Source: Brasenia schreberi
Lineage: Eukaryota > Streptophyta > Magnoliopsida > Nymphaeales > Cabombaceae
Direction: 5' to 3'
Assembly: GCA_036023115.1 (NCBI GenBank)
Contig: JAYKKT010000086.1
Location: 11,857,501 to 11,921,500 of the forward strand
DNA length: 64,000 nt
Below, in pieces: positions 56,966 through 64,000 of this stretch. The notes under the pieces are model-generated. The model was not told where the DNA came from, ran no database searches, and worked only from the letters and a program-made list of their open reading frames with translations. How positions within the stretch are numbered: position 1 is the stretch's first letter; each line of letters starts with the position of its first letter. The position numbers and the translations under genes are program-made.

Positions 56966-57561
56966 ATACATACTCTATATACATATCTCCCTTCGGCATT
57001 TACATTACAAGTCATTTCCCTTCGGTTATTTCCCCTCGACATTGTCTTTACATTCGGGTTTTTCCTTTGGAGTAGCGTGAGTTTGCATTGCATCTATGCC
57101 ATACCACGAGGTACGACGCATATTGCATCGAAGCAAGCCCCGTATTCCCGCTCAAAATTCGCCCATGTAGTGGAGTGTTCATAACACACAAACTAGGTGG
57201 CCCATAAAGGGATAAAAAGAAAGACTTAGGCACGTGCAAATCCACGTGATCTAAAATCTGCAATCGTATCTAAACAACCCGAATTAAACACCTTGAACCG
57301 CTTCGTAGGCTTTCTATCCCAAAAACTCAATTTTTCAAAGCGTACAGACTGACCCTTGCACATCGGTGCAAGAAGGTCTGCGACGACAAGAGCTCACTTG
57401 CTCACAGTCGCCACGATTAGAAGTCAGTTTAACATATATCTTCGCTAGCTTAGGTAAGCTAGCTGGCATGCCCTGTTTATATAAATAGGCCTTAGACACA
57501 CGACAGGATCCGCTCCAAGCCCTGAAAAGGCGAAGAGGTGGGGATTTTCGCCGCGTCTACA

Positions 57562-58277
57562 AAAACCATTTTCAAAACCACATTTTGGCAAACATTTTCG
57601 AAAACCAAGTGTGGAAGATGCACTTCGATGGGGCATGAAACCAACGAGGGGTTGGTGCTGGGGTCATCCTCATCTCCCCTGAAAAGGGCGAGATTCCCAT
57701 AGCAATCCGCCTAGATTTCGAATGTTCCAACAACATAGCTGAGTATGAAGCACTCATACAAGGTTTAAGGATTTCGAAAACTCTAGGGGCATCATGCATC
57801 GAGGTCTTTGGAGATTCGCTCCTTGTTATAAACTAGGTTTTGAAAAGTTGGCAAGTACGTAACGAAAAACTACTTCCATATCACGAGTTGGCCACTCGAT
57901 TGGTCAAGTCGTTCCAATCGTGCAAACTCATACACGTAGAAAGAGAGGACAATGGCATTGCCGATGCCCTCTCCTCCTCGGGTTCTGCCCTAAAGGTCGA
58001 TCCCATTTTAGCTACCCAGTCTTTAGAAATATGGCATGCGCCCAACCCATCCACACACGATTTGGATATTTGCCAAAATAACCCAGATTCTATTGAAAAA
58101 CCTTGGTTTTACGACATCAAGCATTTTCTAGAAAATGGGGGATTCGTCGAGGATGCCACATCCAAAGATAAGGCATTCATCCGTAAGATTTCGACCCGAT
58201 ACACCATTTTGGGTGGGGTTCTATAAAGTTTTACCGGCATCCTACTTAGGTGTATCGATCTAAAGGAGGCTAGGATA
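57562..58277 (+). pseudogene. RE4 archaeal-type RNase H after the nested insert (broken)
   Basis: Resumes RE4 with HFQNHILANIFENQVWKMHFDGA. It carries AEYEALIQGLR, EVFGDSLL and EREDNGIADALSS. TGA at 57636-57638 replaces an Arg codon (CGA in RE5) and TAG at 57834-57836 a Gln. A deletion near 58226 removes bases from the VLYKKCFTG stretch and shifts frame before the integrase. Confidence 0.92.
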
Positions 58278-59345
58278 GTGATGCATGAGTTCCACGATGG
58301 AGAATGTGGAGGTCATGTTAATGCCAACATGATGGCAATGAAAATACTTAGAGGGGGCTATTTTTGGTCCACCCTGAAAAAGGATTGTCACGATCATGTT
58401 AGGAAGTGTCATCCATGTCAAGTGCATGGGCACGCCATTCATATCCCCTCATCTGCATTACATTCCGTGGTCAGCCCCTGGCCATTCACCATGTGGGCGT
58501 TTGACATTATAGGCCCAATATTTCCAAAAGCCTCGAATGGGCATCGATTCATCTTAACAGCCACGGAGTATTTCTCCAAATGGGTGGAAGCCATTTCCCT
58601 AACCAACGTGCTGGGGCAACATGTGGTGGCTTTCATTAGGAGGAATATCTTGGCTCGATTTGGAGTTCCACGAGACCTTGTGTCCAATAATGGCACCCCA
58701 TTTAAGAACGAGCGAATGGTTAAGTTGTGTAACACGTATGGCATAACTCACTACTTCTCTTCGCCCTACTACCCTCAAGGCAAAGGCCAAGCCGAAGCCA
58801 CAAACAAGACTCTCATTAGCATAATTGAGAAGACTTTAGAGAAGGGTAGGACATGGCACGAGAAGCTGGATGAAGCCTTATGGGCTTATAGGACTTCCAT
58901 CCGGACTCCCACGAATGCCACACCATTCGAATTAGTCTATGGCACAAACGCCATTCTTCCCGTTCATACTCAATTGCATTCATTCCATACATCCATAGCA
59001 CTCGACCTCTCCCTAGAGACGCTTCAGCATGCTAGGATGGCCGAACTAGATTTGCTAGATGAGAGGCGACTCCTTGCTATGGATCATGCTCGTGCATACC
59101 GGCAAAGGATAGCCCGACACTATGGCAAACACATGAGACCTCGCCACTTGGAAGTGGGAGATCTGGTTTTAAAAATCATCCACTATCGTGGCCCACATAC
59201 CCTTGGAAAGTGGCGCTCCAAGTGGGGTGGACCCTATATTGTACGTGCAACCACCACGAACAACTTGTATTGGTTGATCGATGTAGAAGGTAGGAATTTA
59301 GTAGATCCTATCAATATTCAATACTTAAAGAAGTATTATGTGTAG
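58278..59345 (+). pseudogene. RE4 integrase (355-codon open frame)
   Basis: The best-preserved integrase here, although its upstream frame is broken so it cannot be made as part of Pol. Residues about 2-50 are the zinc finger (MHEFHDGECGGH to RKCHPCQVHG). The catalytic core has FDIIGPIFP, FILTATEYFSKWVEA, LVSNNGTPFKNERM and KGQAEATNKTLISIIE. The second catalytic Asp is changed: VSNNGTPF where RE1 and RE5 read VSDNGTPF. The GPY/F module is WGGPYIV and the end LKKYYV. This Asp-to-Asn change would abolish strand transfer even if the frame were open. Confidence 0.94.
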
Positions 59346-60463
59346 GATTTGTGTTAAATTCCCCATTTTTCGAAACCTTTAGGGATAGCTGCCCTGAGAC
59401 CTAAAAATAAGGTGCAAAGGCAAAGTCGTGTGACCCTGAGTGAGAGAATTCACACTTGTAAAGAGTGGAGTCTTCAAAATCGTGGTTACATTTCAAAATC
59501 CTTCTTCTTACAAAGAAAGGCCTTGTTCCATATAGCAAGATACTTGCAAGTAGTACGTGCTATTTCTAAATAGGCTGATCTGGAATGGATCGAGTGTAAG
59601 CTTGGGATAAGTCCTCCCCTCTTCTCTTCTCCTTCCAAAAGGAAAACGTGGCCAAAATAGAGGGAATTTCCCATTCAAAGTCTCTTTCACAAAAGAAAGA
59701 AACTAGAATTCAAAAGAAAAATCGATTCTCTTGTGAAAAAAAGAGAGGGATTAAAGAAAAAATACTCCCAAAGGGAGACCCTCTATGAAAAAAAGGAAAA
59801 AGAGGCCAAAGGCTCAAAAAGAGCAGTTTTCCGCCTTCTATGCCTTAAACCACGGGACGCTTCAGAAGGGACCGTGGTATCTCTTTCCCATCCATGGCTT
59901 ATCCCAAGCTGAAAAATGGTTCATTTCGAGGAAACCTAAAGTAAAAATAGGATTTACTTGAATTTCATTTTGCTTGAGAATTCGACTTTTCGAGTAAGAC
60001 ATAGGAATTTGAAATATAGCTTGTTTTCTTATAAAACCTCCGCTAGATAAGCAAGTGTCAAGACTCAAGCAAAAGGCAAACATGAAGAGCTCGAGATCCT
60101 TAGGATTGAGACTCAAGACAGTTGTCCCTTTTGTAAATAGATTTTGAAAAATCGAACATCGGACAACATAGGATCTGCTCACTTGGAGCAGTAGGCCTTG
60201 TAAGTCTCAAGAGTTCAACCATATCTGGTCTCTAGGAGGTCGCCACTTTTGGCACCACACCCATGTCATGCATCTACATTCCACGCATGGCACTTACATA
60301 AACATGATCCCATTTTAGGACCAGATCCATACATATCCCTTTGGCGTGATACCTCCTCCTACCAGGGTGTTAAAACTGAGATTTTGCTAAAGATTGGGAT
60401 GATCCCATATTTTCGAGGTTAGATCTAGGGAGACATTGAAAGGGGTGTTTGTCATCTTTGCCA
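59346..60463 (+). other. RE4 3' noncoding region
   Basis: The longest uninterrupted version of this region, used to recognise the RE1 pieces. It holds the inverted repeat accacgg...ccgtggt (about 59850-59879) and gggatgatcccat (60397-60409). No protein family is recognisable in any frame. Confidence 0.8.
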
Positions 60464-60502
60464 TTATCCAAATCGATTTGGACAATACCAAAGAGGGGCA
60501 TC
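60464..60502 (+). other. RE4 palindrome and polypurine tract
   Basis: attatccaaatc/gatttggacaat (60464-60487) is an inverted repeat with one mismatch. ccaaagaggggcatc (60488-60502) directly adjoins the 3' LTR. Confidence 0.85.
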
Positions 60503-63500
60503 TGTAAACACCCCGAAATCCCATGAACTTCTTAAATGAACCTGGTTTTTTTATAAAAGCAGCCCCAAAGGGCTATTTTGAGTCTGGAAACCCAGGAGCC
60601 TTCTAGGCAACCCTGTACGTATATTTAAACTGTATATGCTTTAAAATATGTATAATATGGTTTTAAAACCCTTTTAAAATATATTTTGAAACCCCACGAA
60701 GCGGCTTGGCCTGATGAAAGCAGGACCAGAAGAGCTAAAAGAGAGTCCGAAACTAGAGCACATGTCGAGCCCGGCACAACAACTCTCGTGTTGAATCCAC
60801 CCCCAAGATCTCGAACGTCGAAGTCCCTGTTATCATCAAAAATCCTTTGAAATCATCTCCAGAAGGTGAAAACAGAAGCGGACGACCATGTTGGCGAAGA
60901 CCCAATGTAGACGGAGTACTGATGCTGTCAGACCCCGCACAAACCATTCGTTTCGAACATACCTTGAAGGAGTCAGAATTCAGTTTGAATTGGATCTGGA
61001 CCATATATATCCAGATCCCAATCCAAACGTATGTGTGGATTTGGATTTGGATCTAGAGATCCAATCCAATATCCACATCCATGGCCCACATCACCTTCTC
61101 ATAAATGGAGGTGGGGCCCACTTGAAATTCACGTGGGATTATGGGCATGAGAGAGAATGGGGAGGATAAGCATGAGGGGAATTGTACTAAGCTTGACTTG
61201 TGTGTCAAGTTTGGGGTTAATCATGTGGGTTAGCCTAATTAGTATGGGTTTAAGCTTGTATTAGCCAAAACCTAACCTAGGACTGCACCAACATGATGCA
61301 AGGAAGTCTATGGGTTATGCAAAGGGAGCTTCCTAACCCAATCCTAAGCCAAAACCCCTAATCCTAGCCTTTTATCCTAATCCCGGCCTAATCCTAGCCT
61401 AAACACCTAACCCACCTCACTAAACATCACCCCAAAACCAACTCACCTAGCTAAGCCCTAAACCCCTAAACCACCCCACCTAAACCTAGCACACCATATC
61501 CCTAAAACCACCTAAATAAAATATCTGGTCCCCCCTCAAAACCAGCCCACCTTATCACCACACCATCACCACCTTACCACCCTCTCAAAACCACCCCCAA
61601 ACCGACCTTGGAAAAACTATAAACCCCCCCCTAGTGGGTGGGTTTTTCAAGTTTTTCCAGCCAGCCGAACCCTCTCTCACCTGGGTCTCTTCTTCAACCT
61701 GCACCACCACTGCCACCGGCCAGCTCCACCTCGCACCACCACTACCTCCCGACCTGCTCCACTCCACGTCGCCACCACTTCCCGGCCAAGCTCCATCCAC
61801 CTTCATCATCCGGCTACCCTCCTTGGACACCAACCTCCTTCACCCATCCGGTTAGTACCTCAACCCAACTCCACCTCCTCTTCACTCCCCCTCCACTCTC
61901 AACCACCCATACCACCATAACACCTCGCCAACACAACCTTCCCGCCACCCTTACCCATTCGGCTAGACACCACAACCATACACCACCCGATCCTCTACCT
62001 TTCCCTTTAGTGACACCCCAGCCACCTTACCTTGCTCCCTAGGACCTGCCCCTTTCACTCTCAACCACCCCTTCACTCCACCTTCCCCAACACCCTATCT
62101 TCCCATCCGTGACATCCCCTAGCTACCCCAGCCGGCCACCACTTAAAACATGCCCTAGTCGGCCAGCCCCAGCCGACTGCACCCAAGTCACCCGGCCAGC
62201 CACACCCCCTTTCTTAGACATCTTCCCTTTAGACACCCCTTACCGCCACCTTCCCTAGCACCAACCCTATACCTTAGTGACCTTCCTTAATCACTTCAGC
62301 CCAAAGCATCACGGCAACACCCCCCTAGCACCCGGCAAGCTCCAAGGTGTCACACCCGCTCTCCCTTGTCACCCGGCCAGCACACAGCCTTTGCCGTGTC
62401 ATTCCGAGGAGCTCCCTCTTGCAGCCCAAGGCGACCCCCAAGCCCAAGCTCAAGAAAGTCACCTCCGGACCAACTATAAGTAAGTGCCTAACTCGGTCCT
62501 CATTTGTAGACTTGCTTAAGTTAAATTAAATTTGATACGGGGTTGTAATAACGGAGCATTGTCTCCCCCTGCTTGTAATAACGTGGCTTGGCACACCCAC
62601 ACACACGTGCACTTGAGCCTACCTCGCTCTTAGTTGTGCATGATTTTGAACACACACGGGCCTAATCAGCCCTTAAGATATAAGTTTATTTATATATTTT
62701 AAGTCGCGTGGGGTTTTGCTTACGTTGTGTGTGTTGTCTTTCAATTCTCGCACTCACACACATTGAGCTTTCGCTCTTATTTGCAAGACCCAAGTAAGGG
62801 CCGTGTTATACTCTCCTTGGGTTTAATTTCATGTCGTGTGTGTAGTAATTCAATTCTCGCACTCACACACATTGAGCTTTCGCTCTTATTCCCAAGACCT
62901 TAGTTAAGGCCATATTGCAATTTATATTTGGGTTTCATTTCATGTCGTGTGTGTAGTACTTCAATTCTCGCATGCACCCACATTGAGACTTTGCTCTTAT
63001 TTGCAAGACCCAAGTAAGGGCCCATATATATTATATACGTATTTCCCTTTGGGCTATGTCTTTTAGATTCGGGTTTTAAAGGTTCAGCAGTGTGCGTAGT
63101 CTTTCAATATATACACGGCACACACTTGCACTATTGAGCCTTTTCGCTCTTAAGATATAGCCATATTTCCCTTTTGCAAATTTCCCTTCGGCAATTTACA
63201 TTTACAAGTCATTTCCCTTCGGCAATTTCCATTACAAGTCATTTCCCTTTGGCATTGTCTTTTAAATTCGGGTTTTCCCTTTGGAGTTGCGTGAGTTTGC
63301 ATTGCATATACGCCATACCACGAGTTAGGATGCATATTGCATCAAAGCAAACCCCATACTCCCGCTCAAAATCGCCCCACTTAGGCTGAGTGTTCATAAC
63401 ACACACCTAGTTGGCCCAAAAAGGGTTAAAAAGAAAGACTTAGGCATGTGCAAATCCACGTGAAATAAAATCTGAAAGTCATACAAAACAACCCGAATCA

Positions 63501-63768
63501 AACACCTCAAACTGCTTTCGTAGGTTCTTATACTCAAAAACTCGATTTTAAAAGCGTACGGACTGACCCTTGCACATCGGTGCAAGAAGGTCTGCGACGA
63601 CAAGAGCATGCTTGCTCACAATCGCCAGGTTAGAAGTCAGGTTTAAAATATCTCTTCTCTAGCTTAAGTAAGCTAACTGGCACGCCCTTTTGCTTAAATA
63701 GGACTTAGGCACCCGAAAAGGTTCGCTTCAGGCCTAAGAACCGGGAGCGGAAATTTTCAGCGTCTACA
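60503..63768 (+). repeat. RE4 3' LTR
   Basis: 3266 bp, tgtaaacaccccg to gcgtctaca. Landmarks: TATAAA 61618-61623 with following C-run and ggtgggttttt; donor-like CGGTTAGTACC with GT at 61851; acceptor ctcttgcag ending 62424; 55-nt segment 62425-62479; donor GTAAGTGCC at 62480; subrepeats 62736-63030. It differs from the 5' LTR by scattered substitutions and small indels, clearly more than RE5's pair. Confidence 0.95.
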
Positions 63769-63773
63769 ACTTC

Positions 63774-64000
63774 CTAGCATGTCATTCCATGCCATTTATT
63801 CATGTGGGCACGCATGGACACTTACACAATCCCATCAGGACTAGCATCACCTTAGGTAAAGTCCCCTTTTGGTGAAAATCCCCTCTTATTGGGCACAAAG
63901 GAAATGTTTTTCTCAAAACTAGGACGATCCCATATTCTCGAGGATGAATCTAGGGAGAATTCAAACAGGGGTGTTGTCTTCTTCATCATTATCAAAATAA
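63774..64000 (+). other. RE1 3' noncoding region, last piece (runs off the window)
   Basis: Continues RE1 after the RE4 duplication ACTTC (63769-63773). It aligns with RE4 60270-60470 (gatcccatattctcgaggatgaatctagggaga). It ends at catcattatcaaaataa, the start of the palindrome-PPT region, so the RE1 3' LTR should begin a few tens of bases further on. Confidence 0.85.

Larger units (their letters stand above)
39491..57561 (+). mobile_element. sL-c: solo LTR inside RE4, itself split by RE5
   Basis: Pieces 39491-39548 and 54157-57561 join to a 3463-bp LTR, tgtaaacacc to gcgtctaca. AAAAC duplicates at 39486-39490 and 57562-57566. The uninterrupted site is in RE5's own RNase H region (minus, about 45825). 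Landmarks: TATATAAA 55337-55344 with hairpin to about 55365; donor CGGTAAGTACC with GT at 55580; acceptor ending 56165; 55-nt segment 56166-56220; donor GTAAGTGCC at 56221; subrepeats 56458-56965. The 216-residue frame at 54143-54793 crosses the RE5 border and is not a gene. Confidence 0.94.
31235..63768 (+). mobile_element. RE4: Tat-lineage Ty3/gypsy retrotransposon, split by sL-c and RE5
   Basis: Plus strand, 5' LTR 31235-34472 and 3' LTR 60503-63768, flanked by identical ACTTC (31230-31234 and 63769-63773). Net of the 18-kb nested insert it is about 14.46 kb. All autonomous domains are present in order: Gag, C-H-H-C knuckle, protease, G-patch-like segment, RT, RNase H, archaeal-type RNase H, integrase. 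The reading is broken by at least six stops and several frameshifts. Confidence 0.96.

Noticed and set aside
59862..60182. A 106-residue minus-strand frame in the RE4 3' noncoding region, considered because some Tat elements carry an extra antisense ORF there
   Set aside because: The same place in RE5 and RE1 is not open over a comparable frame, and no initiation context or repeated protein motif is kept.

Overview
The window is plant nuclear DNA made almost wholly of Ty3/gypsy LTR retrotransposons of the Tat lineage, nested in one another. A plant (probably angiosperm) host is suggested by four things: the Tat domain order (Gag with a C-H-H-C knuckle, protease, RT, two RNase H domains, integrase), LTRs of about 3.3 kb, decay dominated by C-to-T changes, and a plastid fragment with tRNA-Leu(UAG). 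I see no host protein-coding gene. The names RE1-RE5 and sL-a/b/c are mine.

Layout. RE1 (+ strand, the oldest host element) lies in four pieces: 1-2018 (RNase H end, integrase, 3' noncoding), 17706-17847, 30944-31234 and 63774-64000. Three elements cut it. RE2 (- strand, 2019-17700) has TSD GCAGT/GTAGT. RE3 (- strand, 17848-30938) has TSD GAATC. RE4 (+ strand, 31235-63768) has TSD ACTTC. RE2's left LTR holds solo LTR sL-a (3040-6611, TSD TACAT) and its right LTR holds a 348-bp plastid insertion (14703-15050). RE3's right LTR holds solo LTR sL-b (27421-30692, TSD CTATC/CTTTC). RE4's RNase H region holds solo LTR sL-c (39491-57561, TSD AAAAC). Inside sL-c sits RE5 (- strand, 39549-54151, TSD GCAGC), the youngest and best preserved element.

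RE4 and RE5 have the full autonomous gene set, now broken by stops and frameshifts. RE2 and RE3 are a deletion-derivative lineage with the same LTR termini, PBS and PPT. They lack a recognisable capsid core, zinc knuckle, protease and RT core, and carry instead an ORF with 99-bp (33-residue) tandem repeats around a WKPKSS core: seven units in RE2, three in RE3. They would have needed proteins from RE4/RE5-like elements to move.

Non-coding features repeated across copies deserve most attention. These are a 55-nt segment inside the LTR bounded by splice acceptor and donor signals in seven LTRs, acceptor-like sites just before gag and before pol, a palindrome next to the polypurine tract with one covarying base pair, and a GC-rich hairpin directly after the LTR TATA box. 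Together they suggest a regulated split between spliced mRNA and unspliced genomic RNA. That is inference from sequence and has not been tested.
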